From an uncultured Bacteroidia bacterium (lineage in GTDB: Bacteria; Bacteroidota; Bacteroidia; Bacteroidales; CAJPTX01): a DNA stretch of 64,000 bases. The position numbers and the translations under genes are program-made. Shown here in pieces: positions 25,520-33,547 of this stretch. Every line of letters starts with the position of its first letter. Within the stretch, counting starts at the first letter, position 1. The DNA is taken from NCBI GenBank assembly GCA_947252645.1, contig CAMXWF010000007.1:1-64000 (forward strand). The letters are read 5' to 3'. Under the pieces are notes generated by a model, which searched no databases, was not told where the DNA came from, and worked only from the letters and a program-made list of their open reading frames with translations.

Positions 25520-26435
25520 GTCCTCCTCTCCAGCTACACGCCCGGCTCATTGCGCTGCTCAACCTCGAGACTTGCGCAGGCCGGCCTGCATAACGCATTC
25601 ATACCGCGGGATTAGCTCTACACCCGCACAAACAGGAGCGAAGTTAGAAATTTTTCAACTCATTTGGGCTCCTCGTGCAACACGCCAACAAGACCCCATG
25701 CCTGCCTACCCCGTGCGGAATTTAGGCATCCTCTCCCCTAGGCAAGTCGTTGTTCACCAGCAGCCTGTAACCTTGCTGGAGCTAACACGGCTGTGAGCTA
25801 ACCAGGCCCCAACGGAGCAAACGCAAAACCGGATCCAGGAAGACCTATCGCTATCCAATGGGGTGCTGGTAGATTCTAATGACGGCCCCTAGCATCCCGG
25901 AGTCGGGCGCATGCCCTGGAGCAAAGATGGACAATCGGCCCCTTGGGGCGGAGTCCGCGGATTTCGGCTGCTAAAATCGTAGCACTCGTAGGTATGGGGG
26001 ATAGGATGGGCGAGAGGATGGATGGCAAGCAGATAAAACGAGCGCTTGCGCAGCTGCACGCGCAGCTCACGAAGAACGTATAGTGATTAGCCGTTGCATG
26101 GTGATGACCAATTTTAGAGACTATGAGGAAGATATCTTTGAGGCTGGGATATTGCTTTCGTACGGCCAGCACATCCATACGGCTAAGCGCAGAAAAAAGC
26201 TTCGGAGAAGGGGGGGCTATCGGGGAGACCTCGTACCGACAGCTCTTACCCTCTTGGGTAAAGACCTGTAAAGGCAACTCCGAACCGTGGTACTCACAGC
26301 GGAAAGCGGCAGCTCATAGCGGCGTTGGGAGGCTTAGTTAAATAGGTGTCCTCGAGTACCCTATGCCACTTGTTGAGGGTAAAGACGTGCTGGCAGTCCT
26401 TCTCCGATGCCGCCGCACGGCCCCGCAGCACCTGC
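25520..26435. other. Gene-poor stretch upstream of the chemoreceptor gene
   Basis: About 900 bp with no frame I trust. The part next to 25519 should hold the chemoreceptor promoter. The longest open frame (leftward, 25876-26277) has low-complexity, cysteine- and serine-rich content with no recognisable family and is probably spurious. The sequence may be residue of an inserted element, because transposase remnants follow. Confidence 0.4.
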
Positions 26436-26760
26436 GTCCTAGCAGGCAAGGGCTACAACTTGAAGGCCCACCGCGAGGCCCTGGCCCAGCAGGGGCGCCA
26501 GGACAGCATCCTGCGGCGAGCCGGGAAGGGGCAACCGCCCAGCCGTACCGTGCGGAGGCGCAACCGCACCCTGAGCACACCGCACGCCACCATCGCGCGC
26601 ATTCGGGGGCATTTATAGCAGGGGGCAGATTCAGTCGTGCCACTACGTGGAGCCGTCCCAACCCCATGGGCAGGCCTTTCCAGGGGCCAAGTGTTCACCC
26701 TCAACCAAATGCTGGAGTCCTCGGGCCCCCCTGGCCGGTGGGGCCAGTAATTTTGGCGAA
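26436..26760 (+). pseudogene. Remnant of an IS5-family transposase
   Basis: 26436-26618 encodes VLAGKGYNLKAHREAL, QDSILRRAGKGQPPS and RTVRRRNRTLS, which match the order A-D-K-G-Y...N-R-x-x-L...I-x-R-K-A...L-T...R-N-R in IS5 (IS1031-like) DDE transposases. The usual V-E-R/Q with the catalytic Glu is replaced by TIARI. The frame stops at 26618, and the following homologous piece (CHYVEPSQPHGQ, equivalent to R-Y-x-G...H-G-Q) lies in the +1 frame near 26640-26675. The upstream two-thirds with the first catalytic Asp residues are not recognisable. No terminal inverted repeats are evident. It is clearly inactive. Confidence 0.55.
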
Positions 26761-26879
26761 TAACTGGCAGTTTATGCATTTCAACTCGTGCTGCAATCCG
26801 TGTAACGTCTTCATTACGCTCATCATTGCCATTGCAGCAGCAGTTGCATTTGCGGGTGCAATCTGCCGAAAGCTCTAGG

Positions 26880-27309
26880 TCTGTATTGAAGGGCGATGAA
26901 TCCTGCGGGATATTCCGTCGTCCATAGAACCTTCGTATTAGGCACTAGGAGAAGGGTTCCGCCCCCCACGCCGTCAGAGCCCTCCGGCTAACAGCCCGAC
27001 TGATCAACCAGGCCAGCGCGTGTCCTAGCGGTGCTGAGCCCCCTTGCAGGGGCTTGTCGAATGGAATCTACCCAGGGGTCAAACAAGCCATGGCGATGAG
27101 CTCCTACGTGGGCGATAGCATTTGTCTGCATTACGTCTGAATTGCTATCCCCTGGGAGCTACCCCTACGAGGCCTCCAGTGCCTGCTCGCAGTTGAACAC
27201 CATGGTATAGAAAGACCTACCTTTGTTTTTTGGCCGCACGGGTGTGGCAGCCCGCATCCTAGAGAAGGCCTGCGCGCTGGGAAAAGAGAGGCGATAGACT
27301 CTGCCTCTC
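26880..27309. other. Gene-poor stretch with one rightward -7 box
   Basis: No coding frame. TACCTTTG at 27219-27226 on the plus strand, with TTG 22 bases upstream, could start a short transcript through a small hairpin at about 27284-27307 (GAGAGGC...GCCTCTC), but no known RNA family is recognised. Confidence 0.3.
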
Positions 27310-27402
27310 AGCACCTTCTCCGCTCCATGTTCGTACCAACTTCGCTAAAAAGGCGTAAATGAGCGGCGATGGTACGGCGTTGGTGCGGAGTTGGTATGGG
27401 GC
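27310..27402 (-). repeat. Dispersed repeat, copy B
   Basis: Read on the minus strand it runs CCCATACCAACTCCGC, ACCAACGCCG, TACCATCGCCG, CTCATTTACG, CCTTTTTAGCGAAG, TTGGTACGAAC, ATGGAGCGGAGAAGG. It shares all blocks with copies A and C and has two of the 11-bp units. It lies between the transposase remnant and the tsf terminator. Confidence 0.65.
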
Positions 27403-27595
27403 TAGATTTTTCTCACGGGGCATTTAGCGCGCTTGTCGGAATGGCTTTCGGCGTTCCTGGTTACAACGCGCGGCAAAAGACCCCTGACTAGCGTATTTCG
27501 TACGCCCTGAGGGCTGCACGACTCAAGACCTTGGTGTGGGGAGTAGTATTTAGGGGCATTGCCGTGCGACACACTCTACTCCCCATACCCTGGGA

Positions 27596-27634
27596 TAAAA
27601 ATCGAGCGGCTCTCCTAAACGGGAGAACCGCTCG
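27596..27634 (-). terminator. Rho-independent terminator of the rplM-rpsI-rpsB-tsf operon
   Basis: Inverted repeat of about 12 bp with one mismatch (27603-27615 with 27621-27634), followed on the minus strand by GATTTTTAT. It lies 24 bases after the tsf stop codon. Confidence 0.85.
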
Positions 27635-27658
27635 TATGTTGCCTAGGAGTACGAGCCC

Positions 27659-28486
27659 CTACTCAGTGAGCACGTTGCGGGCGAAGGCCGTGACCTTAAG
27701 ATCTTTGTCGGCCTGGGCAATGTACTGGGCCACGGAGAGCTTTTCGTCTTGGACGTACTGCTGGGAGAGGAGGGTGTTTTCGCGGAAGAACTTCTGGAGA
27801 CGGCCCTGGGCTATCTTGTCGAGCATGTTCTCCGGTTTACCCTCCATGCGGGCCTGTTCGCGCCCAATCTCAAACTCCTTGTCTTTGATCTCCTGGGGTA
27901 CGTGGTCAGCATCGATGGCCACGGGGTTCATGCCGGCCACCTGCATGGCGATGTTGAAGCCCACCTGGTGGTCGGCCATCTTCTTGCTAAAGCCCGCAAT
28001 GGCGGCCAAGCCGTAGCCGGGATGATTGTAGCAGGCGACCTCCGCGGCCTCGATGGAGCTGAAGAAGGAGAGCTCCATCTTCTCGCCCGTAATGCCCGAC
28101 TGACGGGTAACGAGTTCCTCCGCAGTGGCATCGTCCACTTTGAGGGCTTTGAGTTCTTCAAGGGTGGAGACGTTGGAGGCCAAGGCGGCCTGGGCTATTT
28201 TTTTGGCCAGCGCGATGAAGTCTTGGTTCTTGGCCACGAAGTCGGTTTCGCAGTTGACCGTGATAAGTACAGCCTTGGTGTGGTCTTGGTTGTCAAGCGC
28301 CATGATGACGCCCTGGGCGGCGATTCTATCGGCGCGTTTGTTTGCGATAGCTTTTCCGCGCTCACGGATCAGCTCTACGGCGCGATCGATATCGCCATTG
28401 GCCTCCTCGATGGCCTTTTTGCAGTCCATCATTCCCGCCCCGGTGAGCTTGCGGAGCTTAACTACGTCTTGCAGGTTTGCTGACAT
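27659..28486 (-). CDS. tsf: Translation elongation factor Ts
   Basis: 275 residues, normal length. The N-terminal UBA-like domain carries LRKLTGAGMMDCKKAI, followed by VNCETDFVAKN in the core; this is the guanine-nucleotide exchange factor that recycles EF-Tu-GDP. It is the last gene of the rplM-rpsI-rpsB-tsf operon, 162 bp after rpsB, with a long inverted repeat in that gap and a strong terminator after it. Confidence 0.97.
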   Translation of the reverse strand: MSANLQDVVKLRKLTGAGMMDCKKAIEEANGDIDRAVELIRERGKAIANKRADRIAAQGVIMALDNQDHTKAVLITVNCETDFVAKNQDFIALAKKIAQAALASNVSTLEELKALKVDDATAEELVTRQSGITGEKMELSFFSSIEAAEVACYNHPGYGLAAIAGFSKKMADHQVGFNIAMQVAGMNPVAIDADHVPQEIKDKEFEIGREQARMEGKPENMLDKIAQGRLQKFFRENTLLSQQYVQDEKLSVAQYIAQADKDLKVTAFARNVLTE

Positions 28487-28522
28487 GGTGAAAAAAGTCC
28501 TATTCTAGGGTGAATGTAAAGA

Positions 28523-28580
28523 CCACTCTCCTGGCCTGAGCTGCCATGACCATGCCCCCGAGCCCCGACCAGGAGAGTGG
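28523..28580 (-). promoter_or_regulatory. Inverted repeat in the rpsB-tsf intergenic region
   Basis: A perfect 12-bp inverted repeat (28523-28534 with 28569-28580, arms CCACTCTCCTGG and CCAGGAGAGTGG) enclosing 34 bases. It lies between the rpsB stop and the tsf start and has no T run, so it may be an RNA processing, stability or attenuation element and not a full terminator. Confidence 0.55.
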
Positions 28581-28648
28581 AAGTAAAGCTTATAGCCCTT
28601 GGCGCCAGCGGGTGGGCGGCATTGCGGGGCGCGGGCGAGATCGAGTGG

Positions 28649-29470
28649 CTAGTCTTCGTCCTCGATGAGCTGGTCGCTGTCGTTCTTGTCGGTGGGCTCG
28701 TCAGCCTGCTCGGTGCTATCCTCGTCGTCGGCCTCGTCGTCGTCGGCCTCCTGCTTACTGGCCTTGTCCATTTTGCGCTCCATGAGCCCTTGGGCAATGG
28801 CGTCGACCGCAGCCGAGACGATCAGATCGATCGACTCGGTGGCATCGTCGTTGGCCGGGATGACGAAGTCGATGGGGGTGGGGTCGCAGCACGTATCCAC
28901 CATGGCGAACACGGGGATGCCGAGGCGCTTGGCCTCACGGACAGCAATGTACTCCTTGTCGATGTCCACCACGAAGAGCGCCGAGGGCAGCTTGCTGAGG
29001 TCGGCTATAGAGCCGAGGTTCTTTTCGAGCTTGCTGCGCTGGCGAGTTACCTGGAGACGCTCGCGCTTGGAGAGGATGTCGAAGGTGCCATCGGCGATCA
29101 TTTTGTCGATGTTGGTCATCTTCTTGATGGCCTTGCGTATGGTGGGGAAGTTGGTAAGCATGCCGCCGGGCCAGCGCTCAGTCACGTAGGGCATGCCGAC
29201 AGCTTTGACCCTCTCGGCCACAACGTCCTTGGCCTGCTTCTTGGTAGCCACGAAGAGGATACGCTTGCCCGCCCTCGCGATGCTACGCAGGGCATTCTGG
29301 GCTTCCTCCAGCTTGATGAGCGTTTTCTGGAGATCGATGATGTGGATCCCGTTGCGCTCCATGAAGATGTAGGGGGCCATCTTGGGGTTCCACTTTCGGG
29401 TCATGTGCCCGAAATGACACCCGGCTTGGAGCAGGGTGTCGAAGGACAATTCTTGGTTTGGCATAGCCAT
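28649..29470 (-). CDS. rpsB: 30S ribosomal protein S2
   Basis: 273 residues. The core runs from LLQAGCHFGHMTRKWNPKM through GGMLTNF to FVIPANDDATESI. The C-terminal about 40 residues form a strongly acidic tail (QEADDDEADDEDSTEQADE), longer than in E. coli S2 but common in Bacteroidetes. S2 binds the 30S head-body junction late in assembly. It is third in the rplM-rpsI-rpsB-tsf operon, 104 bp after rpsI. Confidence 0.97.
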   Translation of the reverse strand: MAMPNQELSFDTLLQAGCHFGHMTRKWNPKMAPYIFMERNGIHIIDLQKTLIKLEEAQNALRSIARAGKRILFVATKKQAKDVVAERVKAVGMPYVTERWPGGMLTNFPTIRKAIKKMTNIDKMIADGTFDILSKRERLQVTRQRSKLEKNLGSIADLSKLPSALFVVDIDKEYIAVREAKRLGIPVFAMVDTCCDPTPIDFVIPANDDATESIDLIVSAAVDAIAQGLMERKMDKASKQEADDDEADDEDSTEQADEPTDKNDSDQLIEDED

Positions 29471-29574
29471 GTTTGGATTAGGATTGGCAACCGGGGAGTA
29501 GCACGAGAGGTCTTCCCAGTTTAAGCGTCGCCGCCTGCCAGTGGAAATATTGCGTTATGGGAGCTAGGGGTAAA

Positions 29575-29961
29575 CTAGCGCTTGCTGAACTGGAAGCGCT
29601 TGCGAGCTCCAGGGCGTCCAGGCTTCTTGCGCTCGACCACGCGGGAGTCTCGGGTCAGGAAGCCTGCGGCCCTGAGGGCAGGCTTGCCTTCGGGGTCGCG
29701 TAGGACCAAAGCCCTCGCGATACCGAGCCTGACGGCCTCGGCTTGTCCGCTCACGCCCCCGCCCTCGAGGGTGACCTTGATGTCGAAGGCCGCGTCGCCC
29801 TCTAGCGCCTGGAAAGGCTGCCGCACGACGTACTGCAGGAGCGCGGAGGGGAAATAGTCTTCGAGCTTTTTACCGTTGATGACAATGGTGCCCTGGCCCT
29901 CGGAGAGGTACACCCGGGCAACGGCGGCCTTGCGGCGGCCAATGGCATTATATACTTGCAT
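29575..29961 (-). CDS. rpsI: 30S ribosomal protein S9
   Basis: 128 residues with the typical start (AIGRRKAAVARVYL) and basic C-terminus ending KRFQFSKR, which reaches the P-site tRNA. It follows rplM by 8 bp, the standard L13-S9 pair. Confidence 0.97.
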   Translation of the reverse strand: MQVYNAIGRRKAAVARVYLSEGQGTIVINGKKLEDYFPSALLQYVVRQPFQALEGDAAFDIKVTLEGGGVSGQAEAVRLGIARALVLRDPEGKPALRAAGFLTRDSRVVERKKPGRPGARKRFQFSKR

Positions 29962-29969
29962 GGGAATGG

Positions 29970-30425
29970 CTACTTATTGAGGGACAAATCGAGGGGCTTG
30001 GGCTGCTGGGCCTGGTGGGGGTGCTCCGACCCGGCGTAGACGTGGAGATTCCGATAGATGGCATCGCCCAGGCGGTTTTTGGGCAGCATGCCGCGGATGG
30101 CGTGCTCCAGGACGGCCGTAGGCTTGCGCTGTAGCAGCTCCTTGGGGGTGCTTGTGCGCTTGCCCCCGGGGAAGCCCGTGTAGCGGTAGTAGAGCTTATC
30201 GGAGAGCTTACGACCCGTAAAGCGTATTTTCTCAGCGTTGATGATGATGACGTTGTCCCCGCAATCCACGTGGGGGGTGTAGTAGGGCTTGTGCTTGCCG
30301 CGTAGGATCAGCGCTACCCGGCTGGCCAAGCGGCCTACCACCTGATCGGTGGCATCGATGAGGACCCACTCCTTCTTGACCGTGGCGGCGTTGGCCGAGA
30401 CGGTTTTGTAGCTTAGCGTATTCAC
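29970..30425 (-). CDS. rplM: 50S ribosomal protein L13
   Basis: 151 residues from a GTG at 30425 (VNTLSYKTVSANAATVKKEW), matching the usual L13 start in related bacteria. A longer frame up to 30515 is rejected because it begins at about the predicted transcription start. L13 is an early-assembling 50S protein; PHVDCGDNVIIINAEK and GMLPKNRLG are characteristic. First gene of a four-gene operon with a well-formed promoter and a leader of about 80 bases. Confidence 0.95.
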   Translation of the reverse strand: MNTLSYKTVSANAATVKKEWVLIDATDQVVGRLASRVALILRGKHKPYYTPHVDCGDNVIIINAEKIRFTGRKLSDKLYYRYTGFPGGKRTSTPKELLQRKPTAVLEHAIRGMLPKNRLGDAIYRNLHVYAGSEHPHQAQQPKPLDLSLNK

Positions 30426-30510
30426 TGAAGAATGAATTTCTCTGGTTACTGTCGACAATCGGCTGGTGCTTCGCCCCACCAGCTCCTCACTACGCTTGGA
30501 TAATAAGCGC
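30426..30510 (-). promoter_or_regulatory. Structured 5' leader of the rplM operon
   Basis: On the transcript, a hairpin of 7 bp (30483-30477 with 30468-30462, arms GCTGGTG and CACCAGC, 8-base loop) is preceded near the 5' end by a 5-bp hairpin (30509-30505 with 30497-30493). A ribosomal-protein leader for autogenous control is plausible; only the base pairing is seen directly. Confidence 0.4.
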
Positions 30511-30512
30511 GG

Positions 30513-30544
30513 CAAAGGTAGCGTTTTTTGGCAAGGAAGCCAAA
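30513..30544 (-). promoter_or_regulatory. Promoter of the rplM-rpsI-rpsB-tsf operon
   Basis: On the minus strand: TTTG (30544-30541), 20 bases, TACCTTTG (30520-30513), a full match to the Bacteroidetes consensus. Transcription would start near 30507. Confidence 0.75.
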
Positions 30545-30551
30545 CGGTTTC

Positions 30552-31382
30552 CTAGTGGAAGCCGAGAAAGCGCTCGAGCCGGGTTTCGGCGGCTATGCGC
30601 GAGAGGATGCGCTCGAGGAGCTGGGAGAGCTGGGAATTCTCGGTGTAGTCGGCGGGTACGGCGGACTGCACGCGTTGGTCGTCGACGAGCTTCTGGGCCT
30701 GTTCGCGGGAGGCGGGGTCGGTCTCGTTGTAGACCGCCAGGGAATAGCCCCCCAGCTGCTTGACCAGGCGCATGCAGGGCACGTCGGTCATGCCATCGCC
30801 CAGGTACACAATGCGCGAGAAGGGCACATGGCGGGCGCCTTCGGGCATGTACTCATTCACGGCCGCATCATCGCTAACATCGTAGGCGCCCTTGCTGATG
30901 CGGAAGAGGAATTGCGTTTTTAGGGTGTAGTCTAGGGCCAAGCGGGGCCAGACGGCGCAGCCGGCCTCGTTGTAGAGGTATGATGAGGCAAAGACGTGGT
31001 CGAAGGCATCGCGGATCCGGCATCCCTCGATCATCTCTTCCAAGCCCGAGGAGATGATGTTGTGCTCGAGCTGTAGCCCCATGGATGCGGCCTGCTTGCG
31101 CGTACGGTCAAACCAGTCGACCACCCCTGGGAAGAAATCAATCTTGGCACCGTGGCGGGCCAGCTCGCTACGGGTGAGCTGGAGCTTGGCGCGGTGGCTC
31201 TCCTCAAGGAGCTGCCACATGTATCCCAATATCTGCGACACCTTCTTGCGCCGCTGCAGCGCTTGCACCTTGCCCCAGAACGTTTCGGGCTGCAGGTGTA
31301 AGGCCCCGAGTACCCCATATTCCTGCATGTTATGGGGTGAGAGGGTGCCGTCAAAATCGTAGACAAGGGCTACTGTGGCCAT
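30552..31382 (-). CDS. HAD-superfamily phosphatase
   Basis: 276 residues. Motif I is YDFDGTLSP at residues 8-16, with the nucleophile and acid Asp residues. Motif II is IISSG and motif IV GDGMTDVP, so the fold is complete and it should hydrolyse a phosphomonoester in the cytoplasm. The helical cap between motifs I and II is of the C1 type; it has no family-specific mark that I recognise, so the substrate is unknown. It lies 18 bp downstream of gldA, the last of four leftward genes; the rplM promoter follows its stop codon closely. Confidence 0.8.
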   Translation of the reverse strand: MATVALVYDFDGTLSPHNMQEYGVLGALHLQPETFWGKVQALQRRKKVSQILGYMWQLLEESHRAKLQLTRSELARHGAKIDFFPGVVDWFDRTRKQAASMGLQLEHNIISSGLEEMIEGCRIRDAFDHVFASSYLYNEAGCAVWPRLALDYTLKTQFLFRISKGAYDVSDDAAVNEYMPEGARHVPFSRIVYLGDGMTDVPCMRLVKQLGGYSLAVYNETDPASREQAQKLVDDQRVQSAVPADYTENSQLSQLLERILSRIAAETRLERFLGFH

Positions 31383-31400
31383 GGAGAGGAAGGTTGTGGG

Positions 31401-32339
31401 CTACTGGTTGTCTGGCTGGGTGGGCGTGGCTTCTTGGGTCAGCGCGCGGAAGACATCCTCCATGTGTGAGGATTTTTGGTAGAGGGTGATGAGCGTCAGG
31501 TGCTCACGCACAGCCTTGGCAAAGAGCTGGGCGCGGAGATCGTCATGGGAGTCGATATGGAGAGCCCATTCGTGGTGCGGGCGGGCCTCAAGCTGTGCTT
31601 GGGGGAACCATGCCTGCAGGCGATGGGGGTCCACGTTTTCTGCGAAGGCGAAGACGAGCGAGTTGCCTGCTTGCTGGCGCATGACGGTGGCCGTGTCGCC
31701 TTGGGCCACGAGGTACCCATGGTGAATGATGGCCACCTGGTCGCAGGTGGACTCGACCTCCTGCATGATGTGCGATGAGAGGAGGATGGCCGTGGAGCGA
31801 CCGAGGCCGCGGATCGTGTTGCGGATCTCGGCCATCTGGTTGGGGTCGAGGCCACTGGTGGGCTCATCGAGGATGAGCGTTGCGGGTTGGTGGATGAGGG
31901 CAGCAGCCAGCCCGACGCGCTGCTTATAGCCCTTGGAGAGGTGCGCGATCCGCTTGTGCTGCTCGGGCTCTAGGCCCGTGAGGTGTATGGCCCGTGCGAC
32001 AGCTGGGCCCGAGCGGTGGATGGCGTAGAGCTGGGCCACGTAGGCTAAGTACTCCCGCACGTAGAGTTCACCGTAGAGAGGGTTCTGCTCGGGGAGGTAG
32101 CCAAGCCCCGCCTTCCACCTGGTGGAATGGGAAGAGACGGGCATGCCGTTGACCGTGGCCCGTCCCTCCGTGGGCTCTAGTAGGCCAGTAAGCACGCGCA
32201 TGGTGGTAGATTTGCCTGCGCCATTGGGCCCTAGAAGGCCCATGATTTGCCCGGGCTTGACCTCCAGGGTCAAGTTGCGCAGAGCCCACCTGCTCCCATA
32301 GCGTTTGCCGAGCCCCTCGATCGCGATACCTGCATCCAT
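31401..32339 (-). CDS. gldA: GldA-type ABC transporter ATP-binding protein
   Basis: 312 residues. Walker A GPNGAGKST, signature LSKGYKQRVG, Walker B LILDEPTSGLD. The C-terminal extension of about 90 residues ending DVFRALTQE is typical of GldA and CcmA-like ATPases. In gliding Bacteroidetes GldA works with the permeases GldF and GldG, but in non-gliding relatives its role is unclear. No permease is adjacent; the gene starts at the stop codon of the BPL_N lipoprotein gene (2-bp gap), which suggests translational coupling. Confidence 0.85.
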   Translation of the reverse strand: MDAGIAIEGLGKRYGSRWALRNLTLEVKPGQIMGLLGPNGAGKSTTMRVLTGLLEPTEGRATVNGMPVSSHSTRWKAGLGYLPEQNPLYGELYVREYLAYVAQLYAIHRSGPAVARAIHLTGLEPEQHKRIAHLSKGYKQRVGLAAALIHQPATLILDEPTSGLDPNQMAEIRNTIRGLGRSTAILLSSHIMQEVESTCDQVAIIHHGYLVAQGDTATVMRQQAGNSLVFAFAENVDPHRLQAWFPQAQLEARPHHEWALHIDSHDDLRAQLFAKAVREHLTLITLYQKSSHMEDVFRALTQEATPTQPDNQ

Positions 32340-32341
32340 GG

Positions 32342-33505
32342 CTACCGCCCTTCAAGCGGTTTTGGGATGTGCCGATACTGTGGCGAGAGCTGGGCTATGG
32401 CCTTGGCGATGGTGGCCTGGGTGAGGGAGTCAGTCTCATTGGCCAGGGCCGCCCGAAGGTCGGGCATGTAGGTGGCATAGCCTATGTCGGCGATGTAGGC
32501 GGCAACGTAGGCCCTGACGGCGGGGGAGTCGTCGTAGAGCAGCCCTTGAATCCATCGCTTGGCCTCCCACGAATGGAGGGCCTTGAGCCACTTAAGGGCC
32601 TCTAATTTCTGCTCTGGGGTGCCATAGAGCAGCAAGTCACGCTGGTCGGCTTCCAGCTTGAGTTGCTCAGGCGTAACGAGCAGCTCTCGACCGAAGTAGT
32701 TGGGCTCGACAATGGTCGCCGGGTACAGGGGCATCTCGGCCCTGGCGGCCCAGCGGGCCATCCTAGGGATCATCCACTGCATGCCGGGGGTGGCCTCGGG
32801 GTGCGCAATGCAGGAGATAGTACGCCCGTTGCCCACTGCGTTGCCCACGATGGCCGGGCGGTTGTTGGTCATGTTGGCCGGGGCCTCGCCCTCCGTGTGG
32901 ACATCGGAGAGCATGGTGGCAAAATCTTCCAGTGCCTCATCGCGAGCCAATGTGTCGTAGACTGGGCCCTCGTAGTAGTAGATGTAGAGCTGCGGGAGTG
33001 TGGCGATTTCCGGGAAGAGCTTTTTTCCTTGCGTGCTCAGCGCATAGGCGGCAACGCCGCGCCCGCGATGATCATGCTCGATGTCGATAGCCTGTGACGG
33101 ACATAGCGCCAGGCAGGCATAGTTTGGGGTTTGGGAAAGGAGGTAAGCCCCCGCGCAGATACCCACTAGCCCTCCGCCCTGCTTGACGAACTCCTGTAGG
33201 CGGGCCCGATTGCCGGCGCCGAGGCTCAGGTATTCCGAGCTACCCCCTCCGCCGGGCAGGATGACCACGTGGAGCTGCTCTAGGATGCCCTGGGCAATAT
33301 CGGCCGCCGAGATATAGTAGGGCTGCACAAGGCTATCGAGCAGGAGGGCATCGTAGGCCTCCCACTGGCAGCTCTGGGCTGCCCCAAAACCTGTGTACAC
33401 GCCGACCCGGACGGGTTCTCCTGGTCGTGGGGGGCGGTGCACGTTGTTGCCGCAACCACAGCAGAGGACTAGCAAAGCAAGTAGGACAGGGAAAAGGACG
33501 CGCAT
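32342..33505 (-). CDS. Lipoprotein with biotin-protein-ligase-N-like (GATase1-like) domain and HEAT-like tail
   Basis: 387 residues. A lipoprotein signal with cysteines in LVLCCGCG; the lipidated Cys is probably residue 17, 18 or 20. Residues about 30-260 resemble the BPL_N/class I glutamine-amidotransferase-like fold (VGVYTGFGA, VVILPGGGGS, GLVGICAGAYLL with a nucleophile-position Cys). The last about 100 residues look like short helical HEAT repeats. As a lipoprotein it cannot act on cytoplasmic biotin, so a periplasmic or outer-membrane function is inferred. It lies between a secreted unknown gene and gldA. Confidence 0.7.
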   Translation of the reverse strand: MRVLFPVLLALLVLCCGCGNNVHRPPRPGEPVRVGVYTGFGAAQSCQWEAYDALLLDSLVQPYYISAADIAQGILEQLHVVILPGGGGSSEYLSLGAGNRARLQEFVKQGGGLVGICAGAYLLSQTPNYACLALCPSQAIDIEHDHRGRGVAAYALSTQGKKLFPEIATLPQLYIYYYEGPVYDTLARDEALEDFATMLSDVHTEGEAPANMTNNRPAIVGNAVGNGRTISCIAHPEATPGMQWMIPRMARWAARAEMPLYPATIVEPNYFGRELLVTPEQLKLEADQRDLLLYGTPEQKLEALKWLKALHSWEAKRWIQGLLYDDSPAVRAYVAAYIADIGYATYMPDLRAALANETDSLTQATIAKAIAQLSPQYRHIPKPLEGR

Positions 33506-33547
33506 GGCTTTTGTATGTTGAAGTTCTCTACGGCTTAGGGGAACTGC

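Noticed and set aside
25520..25870. A cobalamin riboswitch ahead of the chemoreceptor and TonB receptor genes
   Set aside because: I could not find the B12-box core or the expected helices on the minus strand.
25876..26277. A 133-residue leftward open frame in the gene-poor stretch
   Set aside because: Low-complexity Cys/Ser/Pro content, no signal or motif, no promoter; not convincing as a gene.
27219..27309. A small RNA gene with its own -7 box (SRP RNA or similar)
   Set aside because: The hairpin is short, the -33 spacing is off, and no known RNA family's conserved core is present.
28577..29524. A 315-residue rightward open frame opposite rpsB
   Set aside because: It is antisense to the clear S2 protein and has the skewed, repetitive composition of a shadow frame.
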